NCBI GenBank assembly: GCA_003342895.1
Contig: PTFA01000159.1
Span: 1,845,233-1,909,232 of the forward strand
DNA length: 64,000 nucleotides
Source of the DNA: Casuarius casuarius
Lineage: Eukaryota > Chordata > Aves > Casuariiformes > Casuariidae
Reading direction: 5' to 3'
The position numbers and the translations under genes were made by a program. Numbering within the stretch: the stretch's first letter is position 1; each line of letters starts with the position of its first letter. Below the pieces are notes generated by a model. The model searched no databases. It was not told the DNA's origin and worked only from the letters and a program-made list of their open reading frames with translations. Below are positions 1 to 14,030 of this stretch, piece by piece.

Positions 1-3000
1 CCAGCAGTCAATGTCCCAGACTCCATGGGGGATGTCCCTTGCCCCCCATGTCAAGCATGTCCACCTGTTTTGTTAATGCTGACATTCAGAGCTCCCTGTT
101 GTCTCCTCTCAGCTGCCCAAGACCAGCAGAAATCTAAGTAGAGCACAAGATAAAATCTCCCCCGCTGAGTTCCCACATGGTGCTAGCTCACAGTAGTCCG
201 TCTTGGGGAGTCTGAGGTGCTAAACTGTAAGTAGCTTCTCCTGAGAATAAGCATGTTGGGAGTGGGGCAGGGTAGGGGGGAAGAGAAAGTGTTTAAAAGC
301 TTTTAAGATGGCTGACTTGGTATGGATTTTTTTTTTTTTTTGCAATAATGGCAATGAGTACATCCCTAACACAAGTACTCCCTCCTGCCATATTTCAAAT
401 CTTCTTTTCAAAGCATGACATGGATAACTGGAATTATTTCAAGGCATCATTTACAAATTGTTTTAATCTGGGCAAAACTCTGTGGGTGCATGGTGTGTTA
501 TATTTATATTCTATATTCTACATAGCTAATTATCTTGAGGCAGACACTGGCATAGAACATTTCTGCCCAAATGATGAAAGTTTGGCAATGCTATCAGCAG
601 CTGAGAACATGTTTAAAATGGGAAGTACTGGGCAACCTTAGTATTACGCAGAATTAAGTCATGTCTGTAGTAAATAGTTTGTTAATACATTGGATGTCTG
701 GAAACAGCATTCAAGAATGTGTATGGCAGTGGTTATGCAGAGTCAAAAAACTTGCTGCTTGCTGAAAATTGCTACCTTTTTACAGTTCTGTGTGTCCTCA
801 AGGCTACCGAATTTGGGGGGATTATGCTCTATGCTTCTAATTAAAGGTCACTGAAGATGGATTTTCTTCATACAAAAAATGTTGACAATTTCTCTTTCCC
901 CCAGTTTCTAGAAACTTTTCATGTTTTTTAATTGCTAGTGTGAGAGGGGGAAATCAGTTGCACAATATTTTTTTCTTTGTTTACAGATATATTTGGATTA
1001 AAAAACTCTGCCGCAGTGTCTTGCCATCTCCTGGTACAGTGATACAGTGATACCGTTGGAACACCAACATGTCCCCTGGAGGTAAGGAGAGGCTGCATCA
1101 TGGGAATCTCTGTAGGAGTGCACCAAGAAAAAATGTAGTCTAGCTTTGACTCAACCACTAGGGACACAAGGAATCAAATGAATCCCGTGAGGTAATTGGA
1201 GAAGATAGCATTTCTTTTCCCTCCTTCTCCTAACTTGCACAAAGCTGTTGCAATGCATGCTGTCCTTCATGCCAGTTATGAAAAATTGCAGGACTCTGAG
1301 TGTTCATGGCTTGTGGGATTATGCTCACAAGCTGGACACCAGGAATGGGATGTAAGAAGGACATCGCAGTGCTGTTGGGGAAGGATAAATGTCAGGACTT
1401 TGCTTTTAAGGCAGAATGCTCCTCCTATTCTGCAGCACTCCTTCCTCGGAGTCATGTTCCTCCAGGGAAGCAGAGCATACAGCTGAGGAAAGGCTACTCC
1501 TCCCCCGTGCAGCTGAACAACTTGAGGACAAGATAAATTATGCAAGGATATGAAGCTAGTTCAGGGTCTCAGGGACAAGTATCCACAGGAAGACAGGACA
1601 GTCCACTGGAGGAAGTGAGATGAGCAAAATCCAGGGGATAGTTGGAGGGAGCCAGACAGGAGAAATGTCTCTGAAGTGAGGCTCCTTGGTGAAGAAGGGT
1701 CAGAGTCACAGAGGGGAGAAAGTAGGAAAGGAAGGATAGTCCCCTGAAATATAAGGGTCTTATTCTTCCTCTGGGGATGAGTGTGTGTGTGTGTGTGTGT
1801 GTGTGTTATGCATATTCATCAGTTTATGTATTTCACATAAAATTCCATGATGTGTACACAAAGAACAGGTCAGAGTCTTTCTAATGACAGGCTGTTTCTT
1901 TGGTAAGATAGTTCATAAAAGCCAAATGTATTCTGTTTTTGTAGCTCATCTGCCAGGCAGAAAACCTGCCTTGTTCCCTGCTGCTCCATCTGGTCAACCC
2001 TGCATGATCTGTTCAGGTCTAGGGCTCAGCGGGGCCCTCACCAGACCATGAACTGCAGGGCACTGCGAGTTCACAGCTCCCACCTGGTCCTCCTTCAGGC
2101 TTTTTTTCCAGTTTCTCAAAGCAATTTCTCCTTAAGCTGCCCAGCCCCTACTGCCTACTGAACTGGCAGGCCCAAGGTGCCAGCCAAGTGGGATGCTGAG
2201 CCAAGGGCAGCCCTGGGCAGCCAGAGTTTGGGGCAGAACTGCTTCCTCCATCTCCAAAGCACCTTCCCCTCAAGCAAATACACTAGAAGTATTTGCATCG
2301 CTCAGGCTTGTGCAAGCCCAAAGATGAACAAGGCAGCTTTAAAAGCAAAAGTGCAGAGCTACTTTGTCTTCTGTTTTACTTTACCTTGTGCAAGGTGAAT
2401 CCTTTTTGCCAATCTTGTCTTAAAGTTGGTTGAACTGAGAACAACTCAGAAAGCCACTGAAACCTGGCACCGCCCATCTAAGTCCTTAGCAAAAGTTTCC
2501 ATTTTCAGCTGTGGGATATTGTCTTTGCAGGAATCTGGACTCTCTGGTGTTGTGGTACTTGGGTTGAAACACAGCAAGCCTGTGTTCGGCCTCTTTTCTC
2601 CCTGTTGCATCTTCAAACTCCAGTAATTCTATCCTCGGCTGAACCAACCCTTTGCTTTGATGGAAGCCAGAAGATCATGTTTTCAGAAGATACCAGGTTT
2701 GTGAAGCAACCACAAGTATAGTGTGTGTATGCAATCTTCCACCTCTTTAGCAAAACTGAAATGTATTGATGTATCTGAAACAAATCAAGTTTCTGTATCA
2801 TGGGAAACTGAAGGCGGGGGGGGGCTGGTTTTACTCTGAGCTGGACTGAACCTGAAGTGGACTGTGCTGTAAGTTACCCTGCAGTTGGAAACATAGCCTC
2901 AGACAGTATTCCTGGTGTGAAGGCACACAATTTTTTCTTGAGTTCAAAGAGAGAAACCTGCTTTTGCTGCAAAAATGTCATTTAACTTCTAAAATACAAC

Positions 3001-6000
3001 ATCATGAGTTTTAAGTTAATATCATGCTTGTTATGCTTTTCCTTTTTTTGAGTTTGTGAGGTTGGTGATGTTTTGTGTGATTTCTCTTCCATACTGCCCC
3101 ATTCATACCTAACTGGATAAGTGTACTCACAGCTTTTGTTTCAAGGTACATTCATCTGCTGATTAAGTAGTTTCCTGGCAGCATTATGTCTGCTTAAATA
3201 TGTATATTTCTAAATTTGCTGCACCTAAATAGAATTCAATTAACAGTGCAAAATGACTTTTTGAACCATTATCATTGGGTAAAAATACTAAAGTAGTGTT
3301 GAACAGTCTACAAAATCTTTAGGCAATGCAGACGTCTGTTGCTTTGGAGAAAATCTGAAGTGTTAGGCCAAATTCAGTGCTGGCAGTGGCATAGAACAAT
3401 GATTTGGTGGCCTAGATGCAATGAGCCTGCTGTTCTCTGCTGCAAAAGCTTATGTGTAGTAACAGGCAGTTTACAAATCTTTCTTTTGTCAGATTGTTTT
3501 ATTCTCTTAATGTTGTTTGGAAGTAGCATATACCTGGTACTTGTAAAAAGGTAGACAAGCTCTTAAAATGAAGCTCTTCGTAATTTGTCATGATCTAGTG
3601 CCACATGCACGAGCAATCATAATTAATACAATGACCTGACTTGTTGAGTGGCAATGACATCCCACTCTGAACTCCTAGAAAAGTTATGAAAGCATCATCT
3701 GGCATCTTTCACCCCAAAGATTTGTTGAAACTGTGCACCTCAAACCTTTACCTTATGAAGTTTTTAGACAGTTTTTAGACAAAAAACAGGCATATTCGCC
3801 TTACTTAGTCTGAATGGCAAAGTCCTTCAGCCTCCATTTAAGAAGCAGTGATGACTTACTCAGTTACCCAAGTTCATATTCAATTACTTGTCAAGAATTC
3901 CTAATGTAAATAGCTTTAGGGAAAATATAATCTCTTTAGAAGAGATAGACAAGTTAAGCATGATTTATATTAACAGCAATTTGTAAAATCTTGGTTTCAC
4001 TGAAGATTACATCTGTTGTTAAAAAGTGTTAACTTCAATGGGAAGATACTGTGGTGATTACATGTATTATTCTTGCTGTGGAGTAGCTGCTCTGCGTATT
4101 ATTATTTAAAGGTAAGTTTATGCTATGTTACTGTATTTGGATTTGGATCCAAACTTCCAAAAGTGTGGTGGTGTTTACACTGAATATTATTTTTGCCACA
4201 GTTTCCAACTTGCACTGAAGGTGGTTTCTATAAGTTGTAAGGGGAAAAATTGTCCATCCTCTTCTGGGGTGAGGATTTATGGGAAATTTAAATCAAAGGA
4301 GCAAAACATTAAACATACCCTAAATTAATTTAGTGCTTTGTACAATTTTCGGTGGTGAGGCACAGCAGGGCTTTCTAAGAAGGTCTTTTTGGACCTGTGC
4401 TTGAAAAAGAGCACATCTTTCAAAGACTGCAAATTTATGTCTGTATAAACCTACAGGATCTGAGCCCAAGCCAGCCGTCTACACACGTGCCGGGCAGGTC
4501 CTCCCGTGGGCACCGTGCTTCATGGACCTCAGTGCTCCACGTTCCTCCTGGAAACAGATTTTACAGCAGTTGCTTTTGTGTGGATGGATAAGGGTTGGCA
4601 AAGTGCTGAACAAGAAGAAACTGAACCAGTGACTGGTCTGTTACAGATTTTAAGTGTGTAAATTCCTGTCTCTTTTCCAGGTACAGATCCTCTTCCCCAC
4701 CTGTGGTGCAGGGCTCCACACAGTGCCAAAGAAGTGGCAACAGAAAAAACCTACCAGGGCTGACTTGAGCTCAGTGAGCCTGTTGTGGTGAGGAAATGAT
4801 TCTTTTTTTCCTTAATACATTTTTTTTTGCTAGATAATTAGAATTAAGCAAAACTTTAGTCTAAAAATTAACCATATCAATCAAAAAGATTTCCATAGCA
4901 CTGTACAAAGTTGTAGTTTTTGTGTGTGGTTTCTTATTTTTCCTTTGGGTTGCATTCCTTTGTTTGATTAGATTTCCTGTGGTATTGCGAGTGGCTGTGG
5001 ATCCCAGTGTGCTAGGGGATATATTGTTCCGTTGGGAAGCTCACTACAGGGGCATAGGTGGGAAACAAGTATGAGCTATTTGCAATACAACTCTTATGAG
5101 GTGTCGCAATAATATAAATAAATAAAAATCCCTTTTGTTTTTGGCTTACCATTTTTCATTTCCATGTCTTTGTATTTTCCAATTAAAAAAAAAAAACAAA
5201 CAACCTTTTTTCCATACACTGGTAGGAGGACGGGTTAGTTGAAAAGTTAAATTTTCTTGTGGAATTTCATGAGAAAATTTTCAACCAGCCACAATATTAA
5301 AATATCCACATGAATTTTTCCTTTCCTCTCTCTTAAAAATCAGTTTTACCATTTGTTAATGAATACGGAGGATCAATGTAGTAATAAAATGAAACTAGTT
5401 AAAGAAAACCACTTCCTATTTTTCCATTATTTCCCTTGTTATGTGTATATTATTCTGTGCTATCTTTCATCAACATCAGCCTGTGCCGTGAAATTAAATC
5501 AATAACCATTGCGCCTAAATTGAACTCTGAGAGGGAGAGAGGGGGAACACCCTACACAATTATTATTTTTGTTTTCATTTCTTATTTACTTTTCTTTGTC
5601 TTCCTGTTGCACTTTATACTTGATCCAAATGGCAACAAATGGATATAAAACGCTGTCAGATAACAATAGCAATGTTTTACAGCTAGTTTGCACTCAGAAA
5701 ACACTTTTGGAAAAGCTGAAACAATTTTCAAGTGATTTCAAATTTGCATCCTTTTCATGGAAAATGAAGGACTCTGCTATGATTGTAATGTGATTTGCTG
5801 AGGGGGAAGAAAGGTGTGGTTGCTGAGAGGTTTAAGAAAAAAGCACGCAACTCTCCTTGCTTGTTTCTTAGCTTGCTCTCTGGCAGATGGACAATCGTGC
5901 AAATTCTAAAAGAAAAAGAAAAAAAAAGAAAAAGCGAGGCTGAGTGCATTCACGTAGCCAGCAGCAACACAAGCAAGGCCTGAGGTGAGCAAACTCCCAC

Positions 6001-7770
6001 ATGATCATTGAGAACATACCATTTTTGCCCACAGATTAATTAATCTCAGCTGGAGTTTACAGAGGGGTTTACTACACCTTGGTTTTGAAGTTACCATTTC
6101 ACTGGCCCATCTTATGCAGGAGCAAATGCACAGCTGACTGGATGCATCCTGTGAAGTATATATCCTGCACATGCCAGCTACCCTGCTTTGTCATCACATT
6201 GTCCTCTTCTGCTACCATAATGTTTATTTCTCTTTCACAAAAATTTTTGGCTTGGTTTGACAAAAATTCAATTGCACAGGAACACATGTTAAATAAAACC
6301 AAAGTGTGAAGAAAACTCATAAAACACTGTGTCTGCTGTATATCATGTTCCAAAACATTAGAGACTCCACAGAAACAAGAGTTCATAGCATACACAGCGG
6401 TGGTGGGTTTTTTTTTCTTTTGTTATTTTTTCTGTTGGAAGTTATTCTGAACCTCTGTGGAAAATGCATTATTAAGTAAAACCTTGAGCAACTGCTGCTT
6501 ATGCTCTGAGTTTATGGAATATTTTGATCAGTGTATTTATTTGTGTTGCTTGTTAACATATTTAATAAGTTAATAACAATAGTTATTGACCATGCATTCG
6601 TACTGTGCCGAACCTTATTATTTTTTTTCCCCTCTTACCGGTATTCCTGACATGACCTTTATCCCTACGATGTTTTTATTTGCAAACCACTGAAGAAGAA
6701 ATGTGATTGAAGGGGTAGTGCTCTCCTTTAGCTAGCTTCTCTACCTTGGATCATATTGCAGTCTGGCCACTACTGCAGACATCCAGTTTTCATTGAGCAA
6801 GCTTGTGTGAGCTAGTACATGTTACATGTGCCTTTTGTCTCGCTAGTGAATCTAAGGCTACCTTAGTATTCTCCTTTTCTGTGCTGCATTTGGGGCTACC
6901 TGCATCCGAGGGCATTTTCCAGGCAGTGCTGTGCTACCCCTGTGCTGACGGGTTCATGGCATATAGGAGGAGTTAAATAATTGCATGTCAGCAGATAACA
7001 TTACTGTCTTGCTGTCAGTGAAGAGAGCCCAGGCTGTGTCTATCCAAAACTATAGCTTTTCTGATTTTTTTTTTTTATTTGTTGTCAATTGGAAAGAACA
7101 ATAGCAAAACATAAACTGCAGCCACATCTATCTCCCTGATCCTAGCTGTTCCTATACTTGCCTTTCTACCCTGGAGGTCAGCTAGCCAGGCTACAGTAGC
7201 GCCTTAACCATGTGGTTAGAAATGTACTTTGCCTGCCTTCTTTGTGTCACCTTTTCAGCATACACTGAAACCCTAAATAGGCTGAAACATGCAAAATATT
7301 TAAGTAAAGCAGCAGGGTTGGGGAGTGGCTGTGCTTGCAGTTATGCTGATGCATCTGAGGCACCCTGAAGGGTCATGACAAACAGCAGGGAGGGACAAGG
7401 GACAGAAGTGTCAATGACAGCAGAAATGGGACATGTGACTACAGCTATCTTCTATAAATTGCCTCAACTTCAGTTTGATTTTTTATTCTGACCTGATGTG
7501 AGCCCTGGTTTGGAATTCAAGTCAGATATTGTTTGCTTGAAAAAATAAATAAATAAAAATCCAGAAATGAGAAGTGAGATGGGCCAAGAATTTGATGCTA
7601 CTCAAGCTGCCTTCTCTCAAATTAAAAATGAAAAAAGGAAGAGGGGAAAGGTAGAGACAACGGAAAGAAAGCTAGCATTATCCAGAGTGCTCTGGAGAAG
7701 AGTAATTCAGATCCCCTGCTTGCAGAATCGCTCCAGGAGGAAAGGACATCTGGGTGTTTTCCTCTGCTCT
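1..7770. other. Non-genic single-copy DNA
   Basis: No gene, exon or transposon could be supported here. Open frames on both strands are short and without coding character. The region contains a GT microsatellite near 1.8 kb, a run of about nine G at 2816-2824, an 11 bp direct duplication at 3759-3780 and several A or T homopolymers. It is most simply intergenic or intronic sequence of a vertebrate chromosome. Old, unrecognisable repeat remnants could be present. Confidence 0.6.
1781..1806. repeat. (GT)13 microsatellite
   Basis: Thirteen uninterrupted GT dinucleotides, directly visible. Such tracts are usually length-polymorphic and can adopt Z-DNA. Nothing around it suggests a specific role. 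Confidence 0.97.
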
Positions 7771-8120
7771 AAGCAGGGCCAACTTTTATGTTAGACCAGG
7801 TTCCTCAGGGCCTAGACAATCAAATTTTCAGTCTCCATGGACAGAGATCCCACAGCCTTGCTGGGCACCTGCTCTAGTACTGGACCACCCTTATGATGAA
7901 GAATTGTTTTCTTTACATCCACTTGTAATTGCCCTTACTGCGACTTATAATCGTTACCTCTCACCCTTTCACTGTGTGATTCTGCAAAGAATCCGGCTCT
8001 TTCTTTCTTTAAGCCTCCGTAGGTAGCCGAAGACAGTAACTTGATTCTGCTTTAGCTTCTTTTCTCCAGGCTGAAAAACCTAGCTCCTCCTAAGTCATGT
8101 TCACATGAGGACTAACATTT
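7771..8120 (-). mobile_element. CR1 LINE, 3' portion, degraded
   Basis: Read left to right, this block follows the reverse complement of the CR1 3' region in order. It shows a 'tagaccaggttcctcagggcc' type block, then 'cacagccttgctgggcacctg', then 'tggaccaccct' followed by 'gaagaatt', and finally 'ttctccaggctgaaaaacc' near 8066-8085. That order places the element on the minus strand. CR1 is the dominant non-LTR retrotransposon of birds and other sauropsids, and most copies are 5'-truncated as here. There is no usable reverse-transcriptase frame; short frames crossing it are broken. The boundaries are estimates good to a few tens of bases. Divergence from the remembered consensus is substantial, so the insertion is old. 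Confidence 0.88.
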
Positions 8121-11100
8121 AACACACATGCTCTCAGATCAGGGATAATTCTTTTCATGTAATGTCTCTTTTCAAATAATTGGTGAGCATTTAAATTATG
8201 ATGTTACTGGATCTGGTCACTTCCCCCAGCCCTTTCACTACTGTGCCCAAAGAATGCCCTCAGCCCACGAAGCTGGTCCTTAGATAGCTATCCCATCTAA
8301 GCAGATGTGAAACTTAACCAGCAGAAGCAAGCAAAGGCCATTTTCCATGTTTTCCCATGTCCTCCTGCTGTCTAAGCTCAAAGGGGATGAGGTTAATGGA
8401 GGAAGTCAGTGGCTCTGAGAGTTAGTTTCTTCCTCCCTTCTTTTCCACCTTTGTACAGGCTTTTAAACAATACGCATTACCGCCAGCCCTGTTCCTTGCT
8501 GCCCTGCCCAGGAGGAGTCCTGCCTGACAGTGAAGGGCTGGGGCGCTTAGCTAATGCATTTTTTTTTTTCTTGAGAAGGAGCCTGATCTCGGGCCTCGGA
8601 GGATATCCTTCTGGTGAGTGAACAGGCAGTTTGATTTAACCACCTGGCCCCTCTCCTGGCCGGTGTCCGTGTTGGCCACAGATATATCAAGCACTTCTCC
8701 TAGCTTTCTTTTCTACTTTGTCATGTCAATAGTTTAAGATTTTTACCCTCGCTTATAGAACATGAAGGTAACACGCCTTCTCTAAGCTGATACATAGAAA
8801 TATGTGATATTTCATATTTGGAGACTCACAGATTTGAGTCACTTGCCTAAACTTCTTACAGTCTGACTAAAGATTAATATGTTATTTCCCACTTTGTTGT
8901 TGTTATCAGTGTGATATTGATGGCTACCGTGAGTTGTGAACATGGCTGAAGTTGATAAGCATACTAACTGCCTTTTTTTGGGCCGAATGAAAAGAAAATT
9001 AAATGAAGTATATGCAGTGATAGCTGAAAAAGGAGCTGTTGCACAAGGTAGTAATTAGCAGTTATCCTGGCAGCCTTTAGCAAAAATTGAATCCTACGGC
9101 CCAGTGGTCTTTTTAGTGACTTACTACAAAAGAAACACTAGGTCACAGCTTTTATACTGCTGTGTGGGCTTCAGGGGCAGAAAGCAGTAAGAAAGTCATG
9201 ACAGAGGCAGCAGACTGAGACAAGGCTCGGATAATTTTGCTTTGGGAGGAAACACAGGCAGCATACCTTCAGGCATTAGGCTTACTAGAAACAGATAAGA
9301 AAACTATGGTCATACAACTTGCCTCTGTATTTTGCTCTTAGGAACACAGTTTCGTGTACATTCTTTATAAACAGACATGACTGTACAAAAGGAATGCTGA
9401 ACTTTCTGTATTTCTTAATGGAGTATTCTGGCAATGCATGGTATACTATATTTGCTATATTTTCTGGACTGAGTCAAATACGTCTATCTTTCTGCAATAA
9501 TATTTTTCAGTCCAGCTTCCCATTGAATTAAGCCAAAACTTTACCCCAAGTATCATTGCAAACTTATAAAAGCCTGGACAACGGAACTGTTTATTTTGCT
9601 GCTTAATATGGAGAGGTTTTGGACACTGGGACCAGAAACGGCTGAATACGGTAGCACGTGGCTCCAGATCATGTGCAGTAAGTATAAGCACACCTAGAGA
9701 GAAAGCTGGCCCTGGTACTTCACAACCACACAACACACTGATCGAAACCTATTGCATAGGGGGGTTTCCAGGGCTCTATTTCTGCTCATCATGAGCAGGA
9801 GCATCATTTCTTTTTGTTCTCTGCAGAGCTAAAGATTCCCAGTCCTTATGCATGAAATTGGTATTTTCCTATTTTTATTGGAAGTGCATTTATTTCCAGT
9901 TTTGCCTCTTTTCCTAATCTTGCTGTCTCTTTGCTCAGCTATCATTTTTGATCTGCAGCGTGTATACCGCCTTTTTGTGCACTTCTGTACTTTCAAGAAG
10001 CATTCTGACTTCTGTTGTGTTCACATCAAAGTCGCAGAAGTGTTTCCTTAGCGAGAATTACAGGTCATCAGGACATCAGTAACTGGCCTAAGTATATTAT
10101 TATTTATTATTTATATTTTATTACAGTGCCAGAACTATAGTAGGTACTTTGAGTCTGTTCTGTAGCACCGTGAAATCGATAGGAAATGATCCTTAATTAA
10201 TTGGGCTTCTGTTCCTAAAGTAATTCAGCACTTCCACGGAGAGTTAACTCATCAGCCTCTCTTGCTAAGTAAACATCACAATAAATAATATAAACTGTTG
10301 CTTTCAGAATGTTTTGTTTTCCTGCAACTCAGAAGGAGCTTTTGTTTAAAGTTTAGAACTTTTATGGTGCTATGCCTTTGGGTATTTTAGAGATAAAATG
10401 AATAAAAAATGATCTAGGGTTTTATTTAGAAAACCATTCCTGTGCATATATGGGCTTGTCATTTTGAAATGAAATTTTCATACAAACTTTCAGCCCACAG
10501 GACCAAGGGGGATCTTCAGATTTAAGAAATAATAAGTATTCTGCCACTCAATAGATCCCTGAGCAATATGTCCACACCAAAATCTATCTTTGTCTACAGT
10601 CCCTGAGCACTGTGAGTTTTTTTCATATTTACTGGGACTAAGTGCAATGTGATTTTTAAATAGTGCTATCTCTCTGCAGCAGGCAATTAATCCAATAAAA
10701 CTAAGCAACTTCTCAGACCCCTAAAAGCTACTAATTAATTCTAACTTGAAACACCTGTAAAGACACTCCATGAGATCATGATGAAGCTTACAGATATGGT
10801 TGTTATCTGTCACAGGAAAAAAACAACTTAAAAATCATCAGGTCCTTCAAACAATGTTGTTGCCTCCTGAGTTGCCAGCCTGGTGCTCTTTTTCAGGTTG
10901 CCAGGTAGGAGTGAATGAACTGGCTTGAATACAATGAAACCACACAGGACTTTGTAGGTGCACCTCAGGCTGTGAGATTTGGAGCAGTTGTATAGGGATC
11001 TGTGCTCATACAGTATCTGAGACATGTAGTTTCCTTTCACCTACCTCACCTGTCCCCTTCCTGGTATCTTGGTTTTTCATATGTGACAACCTGTTTAAAC

Positions 11101-11534
11101 TGTGGGGAGGCTGGAGATGGGGAAAGAGGCCCTGCGTGAAATCCACTAAGGTGGCCTGTCAGCTGCCACCCCATGAGCACGACCTAGCTAACTCCTAACA
11201 CAGCAGCACGGGAAGCTGAGCAGGTGCATCTACTAAAAGTCGATGAAACAAGCTTTGAAGGGTAAGGCTTGGTGATATAAGCTATATAAACACTGGGAAG
11301 CTCCTGGGAGCCTAATACACATACAGACTGTGCGCTACAAACATGTTTCGGGTTTCCTCATGGTGCGGTGCCATGGCAAAAGTTTATCCTGCTCTGGGAC
11401 ATCTGCATGAAGCAAGTTTCACAGTCTGAGGATCAAGGTTTTTCACCCTTTGTACTGTATAAATACCAAGTGTATTGCATCCCATTTGTTCTCAGCCGAT
11501 CAATTCCCTGTAAAGACAGCATCGTGCTGCGGGA
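8121..11534. other. Non-genic DNA
   Basis: No supported gene or repeat. Open frames at 9.3-9.7 kb, 9.85-10.05 kb and 10.5-11.0 kb have no convincing splice context and read like random translation of AT-rich DNA. The block around 10.09-10.13 kb is a T/A-rich low-complexity stretch. Confidence 0.55.
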
Positions 11535-11640
11535 GAAGCACTGAACTGGAGCTTGAAAACCTCTTTTTTGCCTGAATATGCTGTGTGATTCCTCACCTGA
11601 GAAACAGGATTGAGAACTTATTTATATCATTTTTCTTCAA
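11535..11640 (+). mobile_element. Possible MIR-type SINE fragment
   Basis: The motif order resembles a MIR core: 'agcactgaactggagc', later 'atgctgtgtgattcctcacc', then 'tgagaaacaggattgagaac'. In MIR the corresponding blocks precede the 'tgtgaccttgggcaagt' and 'cctcatctgtaaaat' regions. The match is discontinuous and heavily diverged, so this is a tentative call; a chance resemblance is possible. Confidence 0.4.
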
Positions 11641-13874
11641 AAGGGTTCTATAAAGGTGACTTAATTATTTCCTGCATAGTAACTGGAAAATGGAAAATTC
11701 CATCACATTCAGAACTGGGAAGGGTTTTTACTCCTTTTTGAAGTGGAACTGTAGCTCCCCCCATCTTTCTTTTTTTTTTAATTGATCTTACATTTTCAAT
11801 CCTGATTTAAAAGTCTTATGGAGGAGTTTCCCTGGAACTCTGGCAAGGTGGCGTTACAAAATTACTTCTTGTTGCTAGTGTTAGTGCTGATGCATAGGGA
11901 GGATGATTTGTAGAGATGGAGATATCAGGGATCCATTGGACTGAGCCTTGCACAGTTGTAGAACTATGAAATTTATCTTTCATATGTCTCCCAGTTTAAA
12001 TGGGAATCTGTTAATATTTTTGTGGGGTTCTTTTGTACCCATAGCTTATGGGTTCATCTTTTCTCAGGCAAAGACAAAATACTGGCTTTCCTTACATGTG
12101 TCCCACTTGGCTGTATTGAGTGCGGAGTGGTGTCATGAGGGAAGATGTTGGGTAGGAATAGAGAGAGATCATTGCGAGGACGTGTGGAAGGGATGTATTT
12201 GTCATTTAAAATATGAAAAGCAGCTTCCAGTCTGACTGTTATTAATTTAGAGAAATTCAGAATACATAGTGCATCTCCCTATGAGAACTTGTATTTCAAA
12301 TGAGCCAAAAATGGTGGACAGTAGCAGACACCAAGAAATGTGGATGTTTGGTGAAATTCAAGAGTTATTTACACGATCTACATTGATGGGTTCTCCAGAC
12401 TGGGCAGCTTGAAAACATTTCTGGTTAGTAGATTCAAGAGGAGCTGGAACTATCTGAAAAATATACAGTATCAGTCTTTCAGGTGCACAACTACCAATCT
12501 GCAAAACCAGCCAGGAGCAGAGTGTGAGGAGATGATGATTGACTGCACCACCAGCCGCTACATGCCAGTCTGTGGCGGGGGTTTTATGCTGCGTCAACAT
12601 TTTTGAAGCAAGGAGAATAAAATACCCCAGGAAAATTCTTAGCTTTCCAGACGACAACACCAACTTTGACAAAGCAGCCAGCAGAGAGCGTGGTAGCAAA
12701 GCGTGGTCTGTGTGACAGCGCAGCGAAGGTGCTCTGCTTATGGTGCGAGTGGCTCTCTGGGTACCACCGCTTCGGCCGCGACCTCGGCTCGGGGCTGCCA
12801 GTGAGGCATGCGCCCGTTGCCTGTAGTCTGCCTAAACAGCTACTGTATTCTCTGCCCCATCAAAAGCAATTTGGCTGGTAATACTTCATTTAAGGTTTGC
12901 TCGGGTTCAGATAGTAGTAACTCTCTACCAGCTGTTTTGGAATGATTTTGGCCGTCTCTCCTTGTACTGGCCAGTATCGGTGAATCTGTAAGAGTTGGGT
13001 GTCAGTAGGTTCATTCACTTTACCAGAGCTCCAGCAGACTTTTTTCATTACTGTTATTCAATTTAATCCAAGCAGAGAGATTCTTCAAAGCTACTATCAC
13101 ACAGGGGTTGGCAGGACCAGCAAATGCATATAATTTATGTTATCTTCCCCAGCCCCCCAACATGTGAGCAGAGCTTGCTTCTTGACAGCTGGGTAGCTCC
13201 TGCCATCAGCAAGAATGTGGTTCTCCATCCCACAGGAGAGTTGCTACAGGTTTGCGAAGGAAGACTAGAAATGTTTATTTTTTAAGGTAATAAATGATAA
13301 TGCATAGATATATTCATTGTGGAACTGATGTCTTGTTTCTCTGAGAAAAATGAATTGTGTTTCTTCCTTCACCATTTTTTCTGAATGCCTACTTTAAAAA
13401 TGAATTCCTTCATCTCCAGCCATCCCTTAAGGTTTCTCTAAAACAGGGGTTGGTTTAAGCATAAAAATTGTGTGCAAGCCTGCAGGTGATCCTCATATCA
13501 ATGTGATTTTTATTTTCTGGAATTCACTCCCTGAACACCTCACCTGCAGTGTTGAATTTTTCCATGAAGGGGAAGGAAGTGACAGTCCTTCATAAATTGT
13601 TCTGCCTTCAGTGACTTGAGATAAACTACAAGAAGCTGCATAGATTCAGGTACTGCTATGCTTAAAGATGTAAATGAGTGCCTATGCACCTAAGGCAACA
13701 GTTACTTTTGCCTTGTTCTTTGCTGTATGTTGATCTGGAAATTAGGAAACATCTTTTCGTGATTCCCTTACCCCTATGTGATGTTTCAGCCCCTCAGAAC
13801 GGCTAGCCGTGCCATTAAAGGACGAGCGCACGAGAATTGAATTTCTCTTCCCACGGATGGTTCAGCCTCCTGGT
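11641..13874. other. Non-genic DNA with one CpG-rich patch
   Basis: Nothing coding can be supported. A 113-codon open frame on the minus strand (12358-12699) and a 65-codon frame opposite it have no flanking splice sites or recognisable domain. A short CpG-rich patch sits near 12.7-12.8 kb (listed separately). Confidence 0.5.
12689..12819. promoter_or_regulatory. Short CpG-rich patch
   Basis: Thirteen CpG dinucleotides occur in about 130 bases, against a CpG-poor background. CpG retention usually indicates DNA kept unmethylated in the germ line, as at promoters and some enhancers, or simply a GC-rich relic. There is no TATA box, exon or downstream splice donor I can tie to it. Function is inference only. 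Confidence 0.3.
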
Positions 13875-14030
13875 TTGGCCTTTGGCCAGTCCCGTGATTT
13901 CTCTCGCCTCTATGCTTGATTGGTGATATAGTAGTAATGCCATTTCTCTGCTTCCCTGGGCTGTTGTAAGGATAAATTTATTGATGTTTATAGGGTAGTC
14001 AAATACAATGACTGGGGCATATAAAATCTT
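13875..14030 (+). mobile_element. MIR SINE fragment
   Basis: The sequence follows the MIR core and 3' half in order. It has 'ggccagtcccgtgatttctc' (tRNA-distal core), then 'gatatagtagtaatg', then 'ctgggctgttgtaaggataa', 'ttattgatgtttatag' and 'ggggcatataaa'. MIR is an ancient amniote SINE mobilised by L2-type LINEs and is present at low density in birds. This copy is on the plus strand, lacks the tRNA-like head and is non-autonomous and long inactive. Confidence 0.75.

Noticed and set aside
12358..12699. 113-codon minus-strand frame, considered as a CR1 or gene remnant
   Set aside because: No ordered CR1 blocks and no conserved residues could be matched.
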